Assembly (NCBI GenBank): GCA_028819575.1
Contig: JAPPLB010000152.1
Span: 1 to 64,000 of the forward strand
Direction of reading: 5' to 3'
From: Bryobacterales bacterium
GTDB lineage: Bacteria; Acidobacteriota; Terriglobia; Bryobacterales; UBA6623
Length of the DNA: 64,000 nt
Positions 38,068 through 46,583 of the stretch are shown one piece after another. The position numbers and the translations under genes were made by a program. Position 1 is the stretch's first letter, and each line of letters begins with the position of its first letter. The notes beneath the pieces are model-generated. The model was not told the DNA's origin. It did not search any database and saw nothing but the letters and a program-made list of their open reading frames with translations.

Positions 38068-39333
38068 ATGGCTTCCCGTCGATATACTGCAAGACGTTTT
38101 TCGGGCCACGCTATCTGTCTGACCGCGGCGGCGCTACTGCTCAGCACCGCCTCCTGGGGTCAAAACATGCTGCGGCCCTCTCTTCAGGACGGCTCGATCC
38201 GTATCATCAATTCCGACCGGGCCGTTCTTTCGTCGCCGGAAAGACGAAAAGATGTTCCTTGCTCGGTATTCCCGTCCAAGCCGAAGTTGGGATTCGATCT
38301 GCAGTTCACGGCGGGCTACATGGCGACCGTCCCGTTGCGTGCGCTCGCCGGCTCGGGAAACAGCCTGCGCATCTTGTTCCGCGTCAAGCCGCTCGACGGC
38401 AAGGGCGAGCGGCATTACTTCTGGGACCGCTATTCCGTGCCGGCGCTCACACCCGATGCGGTGGGTGAAGCCACCATTCCGGGGCGCTTCAAGCTGGGGG
38501 CCGGACGCTACCAGGTGGACTGGCTGATGCGTGACCAGTCCGAGAGAGTCTGTTCCGCGCAATGGGAAATCGAATGCTCGGTGCCCGGACTCATCGAGGG
38601 CCGTGGCGGAACGCGTCAGCCCTTTACGGTCGGTCCGAACGAGGTGGAGTTGTTCCTGGAAGAGCCGCCCGTGCGGCGCGCGAAGGCCGACGGGCTGTTG
38701 CATGTCAAGCTGCTTGTCAACTTCACCCCCACCGACGCGAGCAAGGTCAAACTGCGTCCTTACGACCTGCAGAACATTGTGTCGATCGTCCGCGCCATTT
38801 CGCGGGAACCCCGCATCGGTTCGTTCAGCTTCGTCGGCTTCAGCATGCAGGAAGAGCGCGTGATTCTGGAGCAGCAGAACGTGCGCCGCGTCGACTTCCC
38901 GGCCCTCGGCGAAGCCGTGGCCTCGATTGAAGGCGGCATCATCGATTTCGCTCAGCTTCAGGATGAGGAAAGCGACCATCGTTTTCTCACCGAACTGTTC
39001 ACCAGGCATCTCGGTCCGCAAGAGCCCGCGCCGGACGCGGTGGTGATCATCGGCCCGAAGCTGATGCTCGAAAAGAAAGTGTCGCACAGGGTCCTAGCCG
39101 AGAATCCCCAGATACGCGCGCCTGTCTTCTATCTGATCTACAACACCGATCCCTACGTTTACCCCTGGCGGGATGCGATCAGTAGCGCGCTGAAGTTCTA
39201 TCGCGGGTTGGAGTACACCATCTCGCTGCCCAAGGACTTCGGCAGAGCGATGAAAGACATGATGGCCCGCATCGTCGGCAAGACCGAGCCCTCAGTCAAC
39301 ACGTTTGTCGAAACGGGTGTCTCCACCCAATAG
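38068..39333 (+). CDS. Exported protein of unknown function
   Basis: This 421-residue secreted protein has a signal peptide (ICLTAAALLLSTASWGQ, cleavage near residue 32). The N-terminal half is beta-rich and reminiscent of a carbohydrate-binding or macroglobulin-like fold (FSLGAGRYQVDW-type segments). The C-terminal half resembles the von Willebrand-like folds of Acidobacteria (VKLLVNFTP, FSFVGFSM, DAVVIIGPKLMLE). No catalytic motif was recognised. A TATAAT hexamer at 38048-38053 lies 15 bases before the ATG and could be its -10 box. Confidence 0.7.
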   Translation: MASRRYTARRFSGHAICLTAAALLLSTASWGQNMLRPSLQDGSIRIINSDRAVLSSPERRKDVPCSVFPSKPKLGFDLQFTAGYMATVPLRALAGSGNSLRILFRVKPLDGKGERHYFWDRYSVPALTPDAVGEATIPGRFKLGAGRYQVDWLMRDQSERVCSAQWEIECSVPGLIEGRGGTRQPFTVGPNEVELFLEEPPVRRAKADGLLHVKLLVNFTPTDASKVKLRPYDLQNIVSIVRAISREPRIGSFSFVGFSMQEERVILEQQNVRRVDFPALGEAVASIEGGIIDFAQLQDEESDHRFLTELFTRHLGPQEPAPDAVVIIGPKLMLEKKVSHRVLAENPQIRAPVFYLIYNTDPYVYPWRDAISSALKFYRGLEYTISLPKDFGRAMKDMMARIVGKTEPSVNTFVETGVSTQ

Positions 39334-39528
39334 ACACTCCCGTCTTCGAAGGCCCGATGAGCCTGTCACCTGCGGCATTCTGCCGAATCGCCCTTCAACC
39401 GAAACGGCCGAGATCCCTAAGGCAGCCTGCTGAAAATGGGCAAATACGTGTTTACTCAAACGAAAGGGCGATGGCAGGTTCCCGGCTTTGTAGTGATCGA
39501 TGTTACAGTCAGCGACTGGCCCTTACCG

Positions 39529-40827
39529 TTAGCGGCCCCGCATCAGCTTTTCGATCTCGTCCGCCTCTTTCGGCAGCGCCTGGCTCAGCAGGCGCGCCCC
39601 GTTCGCGGTGACGAGGACCATGTCTTCGATGCGCACGCCGAGATCTTCCTCCGGCAGGTAGAGGCCGGGCTCGATGGTGATGACCATGCCGGCCTTCAAA
39701 GGCTGGGAGAAGTCGATCGGGTCGTGCACGCCGAGTCCCACGCTGTGACTGACGCCGTGGAGGAAGTGCGCTCCCATCGCTTCACCGACCGCATCCCGTC
39801 CCGCTTCATCGAAATACCGCTTCGCTTTGTGCGTTAGTCCGCGGAGCGTCTCTCCGGGCTTGACGGCGGCGATGACCTTCCGCTGAACGTAGAGCACCAG
39901 GTCGTAGATCTCGCGTTGCCTCTCGGTGAACACGCCGTCGACGGGAACCGTTCGCGTCAGGTCGGCAGCGTAGTGGGCGTATTCACCCCCTACGTCCATC
40001 ACGACGACCTCGCCCGGTTCCAGCCGCCGCCTGCCGGCCGTGTAGTGCAGTGCGGTCGAGTTCGGTCCGCTGCCGATGATCGGCGCATACGCGGGCCGCA
40101 GGCAGCCGAGATCGATCATCGCGGCCAGCATCGGCCCCAGGATCTGGTATTCGTACAGGCCCGCTTCGATTTCTTGCCACGCTTCGATATGAGCTGCAAT
40201 GGAGGCGTCCACCGCCTTCCCGATCAAGCGGATTTCGCCCTCGGATTTGACCGCCCGCATTGCCTCCAACTGGGCGCGAATATCGGCGATCGGCAACTCG
40301 CCGGCATGGGTTTGCAGCATTTCCCGTCGGTCCGGTTCGGGTTGCTTTCCCTCCCGGGCTCCATGAGGGAATAGCGTGTAGACGTGCGAACGTTCCTTCG
40401 CGGCTCGGCTCAGCCGGGTTGCCAGCTTCGAAATGGGAAGCACGTTTTCAAACCCGGTCTGCGAACGGATATCTGCGTCATCCGGCGCAGCTCGCGGCCC
40501 GTGCCACTTCTCGTGAGAAGGGTCATCAGGCGGCAGGAAGAGCAACTCTCGGTAGACGCCTCCGTCGCCTTGGGCCGGGATCAGCAGCAGCGCAGCTCCG
40601 GGCTCGTTCCAGCCGGTCAGGTAATAGAAGTTGTTTTCCTGGCGGAACGGCGATCGGACCGCCTGCGCCTCCTGCCGCTCGTAGCCGAGGAGCAGGATTA
40701 GGCCATCGGGATGAGCCTCCGACACGGCCCGCCGGCGCTGATGGTAGACCTCGAAGGCCTCTCGCTCCAGGCCCCGCGATGCGCCGTTCGGAAGGACGAG
40801 GAGCAGCAGAACAGCGAGGCGGCGCAT
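39529..40827 (-). CDS. Xaa-Pro aminopeptidase family (M24) exported enzyme
   Basis: This 432-residue protein has a short signal peptide (MRRLAVLLLLVLPNGAS), an aminopeptidase P N-terminal domain (YHQRRRAVSEAHPDG, FYYLTGWNEPGAALLL) and a pita-bread catalytic domain. Dinuclear metal ligands are visible: Asp in VMDVGGEYAHYAADLTRT, His in HFLHGVSHSVGLGVHD, Glu in VITIEPGLYL and Glu in GVRIEDMVLV. It releases N-terminal residues from X-Pro peptides, probably in the periplasm. The start at 40827 was chosen because it begins the signal peptide; the longer frame from 40875 adds a poor N-terminus. Confidence 0.88.
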   Translation of the reverse strand: MRRLAVLLLLVLPNGASRGLEREAFEVYHQRRRAVSEAHPDGLILLLGYERQEAQAVRSPFRQENNFYYLTGWNEPGAALLLIPAQGDGGVYRELLFLPPDDPSHEKWHGPRAAPDDADIRSQTGFENVLPISKLATRLSRAAKERSHVYTLFPHGAREGKQPEPDRREMLQTHAGELPIADIRAQLEAMRAVKSEGEIRLIGKAVDASIAAHIEAWQEIEAGLYEYQILGPMLAAMIDLGCLRPAYAPIIGSGPNSTALHYTAGRRRLEPGEVVVMDVGGEYAHYAADLTRTVPVDGVFTERQREIYDLVLYVQRKVIAAVKPGETLRGLTHKAKRYFDEAGRDAVGEAMGAHFLHGVSHSVGLGVHDPIDFSQPLKAGMVITIEPGLYLPEEDLGVRIEDMVLVTANGARLLSQALPKEADEIEKLMRGR

Positions 40828-40946
40828 CTGCCTCAGTATAGGTAGGACGGTTCCGATGCATAATGAGCAAGCCATTCCGGGCCCGCGCTCCAGAATCTGT
40901 TTCGGTTACAATTCAGACTCCTCGGCTTGATTGCCCCTATCGTCCT

Positions 40947-41378
40947 ATGTATCTTGTTCGTGGCTTCTTTCGTCTGCTGGCCGTGGCGTTCACGCTCGTT
41001 GTGTCGCTGTTCCTGCTGGGAGTAGGCCTGCTCGCCATGGGGAACGCTGACACCCTGCGCTTCGACGTCGTGCCGCTGCTGACCGGGGAAGCATTGGCTC
41101 GCTTTCTGACGGGGATGGGCATTCTGGGGCTTGGCGCGCTCATCTTGATGTTTCGCCTCAAATCGCTTGCGTCCTGGCTGTTGATTCTCTGGAACCTGGC
41201 GGTCGTCAGCATTCTGCTGTGCGCCGTCACGCGACCCTCCTATCAGTTCGATGGCATGGACCATTTCGAGAATGGGGTGTACTTGTTTCTGCTCGCTCTC
41301 GCAGCGCTTTGGGGAAGCTGGTTCCAGCTACGAGCGGCGAGAAGTCGAAGTCGCCCTTATAGAACGCGTGCGGGATGA
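40947..41378 (+). CDS. Small four-helix membrane protein
   Basis: This 143-residue protein has four predicted membrane helices (RLLAVAFTLVVSLFLLGVGLL, LTGMGILGLGALILMF, WLLILWNLAVVSILLC and YLFLLALAALWGSWF). The start MYLVRGFF was chosen over the longer frame, which runs into the divergent promoter region of the M24 peptidase. A second small membrane protein follows 27 bases later. Family not recognised. Confidence 0.65.
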   Translation: MYLVRGFFRLLAVAFTLVVSLFLLGVGLLAMGNADTLRFDVVPLLTGEALARFLTGMGILGLGALILMFRLKSLASWLLILWNLAVVSILLCAVTRPSYQFDGMDHFENGVYLFLLALAALWGSWFQLRAARSRSRPYRTRAG

Positions 41379-41405
41379 TTCTCGAGCTGGCTTGCCGGCC
41401 GCATC

Positions 41406-41810
41406 ATGGAAGACCTGATCCACCTCGTAGGCCCCCTTGCGGTGCTGTTCTTTCTCCTTCTGGGGCTCGCTTTCACCGTCTTCTCGATCATGGGGATATG
41501 GAAGATGTTCGAAAAGGCGGATCAGCCGGGTTGGGGCATCCTGGTCCCGATTTACAACCTGATCCTCATTGTTCGGGTGGCGGGTCTGCCGGAATGGATG
41601 TTCCTGTTGCTTCTGATTCCCGTCGTCAACATCGTGGCGATGATCATCGTGTCTCTGGAAATCCGCAAACGGTTTTCTAAAGGGGTTGGGTTCACGATCG
41701 GCTTGATTTTCCTGCCGGCGCTGTTCTACACCATGCTCGGATTCGGCTCCGATGTGTACCTGCCGCGGCCTGCAGCTTCGGAACATGCCCCGCCGCGCCC
41801 TGATCAATAG
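41406..41810 (+). CDS. DUF5684-like membrane protein
   Basis: This 134-residue protein has four membrane helices and the segment FSIMGIWKMFEKADQPGWGI followed by LVPIYNLILIVRVAGLPEWM. That pattern is typical of the small DUF5684/signal-peptidase-associated membrane proteins. The C-terminal tail is short and Pro-rich. It lies between another small membrane protein and a small soluble protein, all co-directional with gaps under 30 bases, so a three-gene transcript is likely. Function unknown. Confidence 0.75.
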   Translation: MEDLIHLVGPLAVLFFLLLGLAFTVFSIMGIWKMFEKADQPGWGILVPIYNLILIVRVAGLPEWMFLLLLIPVVNIVAMIIVSLEIRKRFSKGVGFTIGLIFLPALFYTMLGFGSDVYLPRPAASEHAPPRPDQ

Positions 41811-41816
41811 CCTCCA

Positions 41817-42110
41817 ATGCGACTGCGCGCCTCGCGTGACCGGCTGAAAGTCGAGCACTCGATCATCGAAGGCTTGCGTCGGGTGCTGGAAGACCTCCTC
41901 GAACAGAACCCGGAGATCCGATCGATCATCCCCGGCGCGATCAAACCGGTTCGCAAGGCGCGCGGCAAGATCAAGATCCGAGTCACAATCCCGACGCTGA
42001 CGGGATGGAAGGGCATTGCTCTTGCAGCGGGCGCTCGACAAGAACTGTTCATTACGACGACGCTCTCGCAAGAAGAACTCGCAACTCGAATCGCAGCCGT
42101 CCTGGAGTAA
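41817..42110 (+). CDS. Small protein, DUF2103-like
   Basis: This 97-residue soluble protein reads VEHSIIEGLRRVLEDLL, SIIPGAIKPVRKARGKIKIR and PTLTGWKGIALAAGARQELF. The order and motifs resemble DUF2103, annotated elsewhere as predicted metal-binding proteins, but the usual Cys residues are not seen, so the assignment is tentative. It starts 7 bases after the DUF5684-like gene and ends 8 bases before a full MITE. Confidence 0.55.
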   Translation: MRLRASRDRLKVEHSIIEGLRRVLEDLLEQNPEIRSIIPGAIKPVRKARGKIKIRVTIPTLTGWKGIALAAGARQELFITTTLSQEELATRIAAVLE

Positions 42111-42117
42111 TTCCTAT

Positions 42118-42318
42118 CCTGCATGTCTCACCACCTAGCGAGGCGAAGTGGGTGAGAGGGCCGTCAGGACTAGGCGCAAGCCGGGCGGAGGAAAAAGGCG
42201 CGCGCCGCTTGGCGCGCGCAGGCGTACTTGAACCGTACGTTGAGCACGGCAAGCAAGCGCAACGAAGTCCTGGCGGTCGTATCGCGTGCTTCGACCGTCG
42301 GGTGGTGAGAAATGCAGG
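42118..42318. mobile_element. Full-length MITE (201 bp) with CTAT target duplication
   Basis: CCTGCATGTCTCACCACC at the left and TGGTGAGAAATGCAGG at the right form the inverted ends. CTAT at 42114-42117 is repeated at 42319-42322. Compared with the 177-bp copy it carries about 24 extra bases near 42180-42203 (GCCGGGCGGAGGAAAAAGGC region). The right duplication overlaps the stop of the minus-strand lactonase gene. Confidence 0.88.
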
Positions 42319-43146
42319 CTATAGCCCGTACGCTTCAACGGCCGTCCCGTCCCAGAAACGCTCCTGTTCGGTATCGCTCAACCGGGCAACGTATTTCTCG
42401 ACGAGCCGGAACCAGCGTCCATATGGAGTCGCCAACAGGCACATGGGCCAGTCCGAGCCGAACATCAGACGTTTCGGGCCGAACGCGGAAAACACGATGT
42501 CGAAGTACGGGATGAGCTGATTTTCCGTCCAAGCACCCCAGTCCGCCTCGGTCACCATGCCTGAGACTTTGCAGTAGACGTTGGGCCGTTGTGCGAGTTG
42601 TGAGATGTTCGACTGCCAGGGCGCAAGCAAACCTTCCTTGATGCGCGGTTTGGCGATGTGATCAAGAACGAAAACCTGATCCGGGTGCCGGTCGACGAAC
42701 TGTAGGGTCTGCGGCAGATGCCGCTCGAAGATCAGGATGTCATAGACCAGACCGAAGTCCTTGAGCAGCGCAACGCCCCGATTGAAGTCGTCGCGCAGCA
42801 TGTAGTGGTTGTCCGGCTCGCTTTGCAGGATATGTCGCACTCCCTTCAACTCGTCCCGATCAGCGAACCTCTCGATGTCTTCTCGTACGGAATCGCTCAC
42901 GAGCGGGACCCAGCCCACCACTCCACGGATGAAGTCGTGCTCCTGCGCCCAGCCAAGCAGGTCTTCGGTCTCCGACAGGGTCTGCCTTGCCTGTACCGAT
43001 ACGACGCCGTTGATGCCGGCTTCGGCGATCTCCCGCTTGAGGTCGAGCGGGAGGAAATTGCGGCGGATCGTCCGCATGCTGTCGTGGATCCAACCGTATT
43101 CCGATGGGGAATAGCGCCAAAAGTGGTGATGAGAGTCGCACTTCAT
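42319..43146 (-). CDS. Amidohydrolase, sugar-lactonase (COG3618) family
   Basis: This 275-residue TIM-barrel hydrolase is related to L-fuconolactonase and 2-pyrone-4,6-dicarboxylate lactonase. Motifs are the N-terminal metal-binding CDSHHHFW, VSVQARQTLSETEDLLG, FVLDHIAKPRI and the terminal Asp in LMFGSDWPMCL. It opens sugar lactones made by sugar dehydrogenases. The neighbouring aldo-keto reductase (59 bases upstream, same strand) resembles L-galactose/L-fucose dehydrogenases, so the two may form an oxidative deoxy-sugar pathway. The TAG stop lies within the target duplication of the adjacent MITE. Confidence 0.82.
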   Translation of the reverse strand: MKCDSHHHFWRYSPSEYGWIHDSMRTIRRNFLPLDLKREIAEAGINGVVSVQARQTLSETEDLLGWAQEHDFIRGVVGWVPLVSDSVREDIERFADRDELKGVRHILQSEPDNHYMLRDDFNRGVALLKDFGLVYDILIFERHLPQTLQFVDRHPDQVFVLDHIAKPRIKEGLLAPWQSNISQLAQRPNVYCKVSGMVTEADWGAWTENQLIPYFDIVFSAFGPKRLMFGSDWPMCLLATPYGRWFRLVEKYVARLSDTEQERFWDGTAVEAYGL

Positions 43147-43204
43147 GGTTCCGGAACGGTACCGCTATGCTGTCCTGCTCCGGTCGCTTGTCACCCGCCG
43201 GGAC

Positions 43205-44170
43205 CTACTCTTTCCGCTTGCCCTCCATTGGGTCGGGGTAGTCCTGGTTCTCGGGATGCCCGCTCGGCCAAATGTGATGCAAGACCGGTTCGGCAAGATC
43301 TTCGATTTCCGCAAGCAGCTCAGGATCGTTGGTCTCGTCAAAAATCTCAAGGTTCTGCCGTACCTGCTCCACCGTTGCCAGACCGACGAGCGTCGTCGAG
43401 ATGTACGGGTGGTCCAGACAGAAACGCAGCGCCGCCTTCGGGGCAGGCTTGCCCCGCGCCTCGCAAAGCTCCACGACTTTGCGGCCGATCTCCTTGACTT
43501 CGGGCGCGGCCGGATGCCACTCCGGAGCCCCCTTTGGGGTCAGGATGCGCAAATGCAGAGGCGATGCGTTGATCAAACCGATGCCCCGCTCCTTGGCGAA
43601 CGGCGTCATCAGGTCGTCCAGGTCGCGCGCCAGGAGATTGTAGCGGGCATAGGACAGGATCGAATCCACGGGCGCGGCCTCGGCCACGCGCCGCAGCGCC
43701 TTGAGCTGGAGTCCCGTAATGCCGATGCAGCGGGCTTTTCCGGCCTGTTGCACCTTGCGGGCAGCCGGAACCGCCTCTTCGATCACTTGCCGCAGGTCCC
43801 CGAATTCGATGTCGTGGATCTGATAGAGATCGACATGATCTGTCCTTAGCCGCCGTAGTGATTCATCGATGCTCTCCTCGACCCGCTTCGCGGAGAAATC
43901 GAAGTCGTTCAGGCCGTATCGCGAACATTTGGTCGCGATCAAGACTTCCTGCCGCCGCCCTCCCAACGCCTTGCCGAGACGCTCTTCCGACAGCGTCCGG
44001 CCATAGTAGGGCGCTGTGTCGAAGAAGTTGATTCCACAGTCGATGGCGAACTGGACGGCATGCTCAGCTTCACCCTCGTCGATGACGCCGTATTCATCCC
44101 CGAGCGGCGCCGCTCCGAAACCGAGCACCGAGACTTCGAGATCGGTTTGACCTAGTCGTTTGCGTTGCAT
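43205..44170 (-). CDS. Aldo-keto reductase, L-galactose/L-fucose dehydrogenase-like
   Basis: This 321-residue (beta/alpha)8 NAD(P)H oxidoreductase carries the catalytic tetrad: Asp and Tyr in INFFDTAPYYGRTLSE, Lys in ATKCSRYG and His in LYQIHDIEFG. The sequence layout (RKRLGQTDLEVSVLGFGAAPLG and PYISTTLVGLATVEQVRQN) resembles plant L-galactose dehydrogenase and bacterial L-fucose dehydrogenase. It would supply the lactone that the downstream COG3618 hydrolase opens. Substrate specificity is inferred from that context. Confidence 0.85.
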   Translation of the reverse strand: MQRKRLGQTDLEVSVLGFGAAPLGDEYGVIDEGEAEHAVQFAIDCGINFFDTAPYYGRTLSEERLGKALGGRRQEVLIATKCSRYGLNDFDFSAKRVEESIDESLRRLRTDHVDLYQIHDIEFGDLRQVIEEAVPAARKVQQAGKARCIGITGLQLKALRRVAEAAPVDSILSYARYNLLARDLDDLMTPFAKERGIGLINASPLHLRILTPKGAPEWHPAAPEVKEIGRKVVELCEARGKPAPKAALRFCLDHPYISTTLVGLATVEQVRQNLEIFDETNDPELLAEIEDLAEPVLHHIWPSGHPENQDYPDPMEGKRKE

Positions 44171-44416
44171 GGGTCCACCTGGGGCTGCTGTTCCGCGATC
44201 CTCAGGCCCTAGCTAGTGTAGTACGCCAAACGGGTTGTAACTCTCGTAGGACATCTCGACCTTTGGAAGCTATCCGGAACAGAGCCGAGATCGTCCAACA
44301 GACAACGGACGAAAGGACGGATGCCGATGGTATGAAACTGAACGCAATGGGCCTGCGTCCCTAGCCATAGATGCAGTCATATTCCCGACAAATCTGTGAT
44401 TGAGGAGGCTTGTGGT

Positions 44417-45904
44417 ATGTATTCGCCCGCAATGAAGCATCGATTTCTCGCGCTCAGCGGAGCGTGCACGCTCATTCTGGCCCTGGCGGCCGTGCTCGGT
44501 ACGGACCTGCTCCCCGGGACGGCCTTCGGCAAGACCGTTCCGACAATTCCCGCTCTGGCGGCGTCAGTCGGACCCGACTCTGACGCTAGCCGGATCCCCG
44601 AATCAGGCACGTTTGCTCCCACCATCAAAAAGGCTTCACCCGCCGTTGTGAGCATCACCGTGTCGATGACGGAGCACAGCCCGGCGGTCCGAGGGCATTT
44701 TGATGCACCGTTTTTTGGCCCCGGCTTTGGGCCGTTCCCCAATGAGGCCCCCCCGCGCCGACGCCAAGGTTCCGGGTCGGGCGTCATCATCAGTGAGGAG
44801 GGTTATATCGTTACGAATCACCACGTCATTGAAGGTGCTGACGAAATCAAGGTTCACCTCGCGGATGCACGGAGCTTCGACGCGGATTTGATCGGGGCAG
44901 ATGCGAAGACGGACATCGCCGTTCTCAAAGTCATGGCAAGTGATCTCCCAGTGCTGCCTCTGGGCAACTCGGACGACGTCGAAATCGGCGATATCGTCCT
45001 GGCGATCGGTAATCCTTTCGGCATCGGACAGACAGTAACGATGGGAATTGTCGGTGCGACCGGACGCGGAGACCTCGGGATCAAGCACTACGAGGACTTC
45101 ATCCAGACGGACGCCGCCATCAATCCCGGAAACTCGGGCGGCGCCCTGATCAACGTGCGCGGCGAACTGGTGGGCATCAACACCGCCATTCTCTCGCGGG
45201 GCTCCGGCGGCAACCAGGGTGTGGGGTTCGCCGTTCCCGTGAATCTGGCGCACCACGTGATGACGCAGCTTGTTGATCGCGGCCGCGTCGTCCGAGGTTA
45301 CCTCGGTGTCGGCATTCAGGATCTGAACCCGAAGATGGCGCAGGCATTCGAACTTCCCGATGCACGAGGCGCCCTTGTCCGCTCCGTGCAGCCGGACAGT
45401 CCCGCTGCGGATGCCGGTCTCGAACAAGGCGACGTGATCATCGGCATCGACGGTGAGAAGTTCGATGACTCCCGCGAGCTGCGTTTCGGAATCGCTGCCG
45501 AGCAACCGGGCACAACGCTGCGGTTGGCGGTAATTCGCGATGGCGATGAGCGCACGATCCCGGTGCAACTCGGAGAATTCCCTGAGGAGAATCGCGGTCC
45601 CGAGCGCTCCTTCAATAGCGGGTCTTCCTCGATGGGGCTCACTGTTGACGAGCTGACGCCGGCGGTCGCGCGTCAATTGGATCTCCCCGCGGGGACACAA
45701 GGTGTGGTCGTCGTCAATGTAGAACCCGGCAGCCCGGCGGCCGAAGAAGGCTTGCGGCGGGGAGACGTGATCAGCGAAGTCGCTCGCCGGCCGGTGGCCG
45801 GGGTGGCGGACTTTCATCGAGCACTTCGGGAAAGCAACGGCAGCGTGTTGCTTTTGATCCAACGCGGCGATCATCCCCTCTTCGTCGTGCTGGAAACGAA
45901 GTGA
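44417..45904 (+). CDS. degQ: HtrA/DegQ-type periplasmic serine protease
   Basis: This 495-residue protein has an N-terminal signal/anchor, a trypsin-like domain and two PDZ domains. The catalytic triad is His in VTNHHVIEGA, Asp in AKTDIAVLKV and Ser in AAINPGNSGGALINV. PDZ1 begins at VRGYLGVGIQDL and PDZ2 at SSMGLTVDELTP. It degrades or refolds damaged envelope proteins. The ATG at 44417 has GAGGAGG 8 bases upstream; a GTG at 44396 in the same frame precedes that site and is unlikely. The Pro/Arg-rich insert EAPPRRRQGSGSG precedes the first barrel as in DegP loops. Confidence 0.94.
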   Translation: MYSPAMKHRFLALSGACTLILALAAVLGTDLLPGTAFGKTVPTIPALAASVGPDSDASRIPESGTFAPTIKKASPAVVSITVSMTEHSPAVRGHFDAPFFGPGFGPFPNEAPPRRRQGSGSGVIISEEGYIVTNHHVIEGADEIKVHLADARSFDADLIGADAKTDIAVLKVMASDLPVLPLGNSDDVEIGDIVLAIGNPFGIGQTVTMGIVGATGRGDLGIKHYEDFIQTDAAINPGNSGGALINVRGELVGINTAILSRGSGGNQGVGFAVPVNLAHHVMTQLVDRGRVVRGYLGVGIQDLNPKMAQAFELPDARGALVRSVQPDSPAADAGLEQGDVIIGIDGEKFDDSRELRFGIAAEQPGTTLRLAVIRDGDERTIPVQLGEFPEENRGPERSFNSGSSSMGLTVDELTPAVARQLDLPAGTQGVVVVNVEPGSPAAEEGLRRGDVISEVARRPVAGVADFHRALRESNGSVLLLIQRGDHPLFVVLETK

Positions 45905-46003
45905 GCAACGATTCCCACGGGCGCGGGCCGCAAGACCCGCCTTCGTTGCTGAAAAGTCCGAGCGTTCGCTGCAAGATCAAGTCAGAACAATCCGCCGGTC
46001 CTG

Positions 46004-46033
46004 TTGACGCCTGCTCGCAACCCGACCCACAAT
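46004..46033 (+). promoter_or_regulatory. Possible sigma70-type promoter
   Basis: TTGACG (46004-46009) and CACAAT (46028-46033), separated by 18 bases, lie 25 bases before the ATG at 46058. Acidobacterial promoters are poorly defined, so this is only suggestive. Confidence 0.3.
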
Positions 46034-46057
46034 ACAAGAAAGGGGAAAGGAGACAGC

Positions 46058-46495
46058 ATGGCGGTTCATGGAACAACAAAGCTGCTTATTGTCTTCTGTC
46101 TTGCCGCGGCATCCATACCGCTGGTGGGTCAGCGGCCTTCGAGTGAGAAGAATCTCGAGACCGACACGGTCTCTCGCGGCCCGGCAACTCCCCTGAATCG
46201 GCAGGCATCCGTTCTTGACATCATCAAGGTCAAGGGTTCGATCGGCAAGGTCGATCTGGAAAAGCGCAGTGTCACCGTAGTGCCCCACGGAAAGAAGGCA
46301 GGAGGCGAGGTCGAGCTCACCTTCCCCCAGCCGCGAGGCCGCGAGCAAATCAAGGTTTCGAAGAAGGCCGCCAAGCGCCTGGGCAAGAAGGACATCGAGT
46401 TGGAGGAATTGAAGCCGGGCGCCTCCGTGCGGCTCCAATACTATCCGAGCCTGCAACAGGTCATGGAATTGATCGTCGATCAGCCAGCCGGCTGA
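46058..46495 (+). CDS. Small exported basic protein
   Basis: This 145-residue protein has a signal peptide (LLIVFCLAAASIPLVG). The mature domain is a short beta-rich fold (VKGSIGKVDLEKRSVTVVP, LKPGASVRLQYYPSLQQVME) resembling DUF5666/OB-like periplasmic domains. The ATG at 46058 has a strong ribosome binding site (GAAAGGAGA). It follows the protease gene by 150 bases and may share its stress context. Family not recognised. Confidence 0.65.
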   Translation: MAVHGTTKLLIVFCLAAASIPLVGQRPSSEKNLETDTVSRGPATPLNRQASVLDIIKVKGSIGKVDLEKRSVTVVPHGKKAGGEVELTFPQPRGREQIKVSKKAAKRLGKKDIELEELKPGASVRLQYYPSLQQVMELIVDQPAG

Positions 46496-46583
46496 GGGCT
46501 CACCTGCCTGCACTTCTGACCAGACGGCCCTCAGAGGCAAATCCGGGTTCACGTGGATGAGGGGCTGTAATAATGGTGGCTCC

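Noticed and set aside
44171-44416. tRNA or riboswitch before the protease gene
   Set aside because: No cloverleaf or T-box-like pattern was found; only a ribosome binding site before 44417 is clear.
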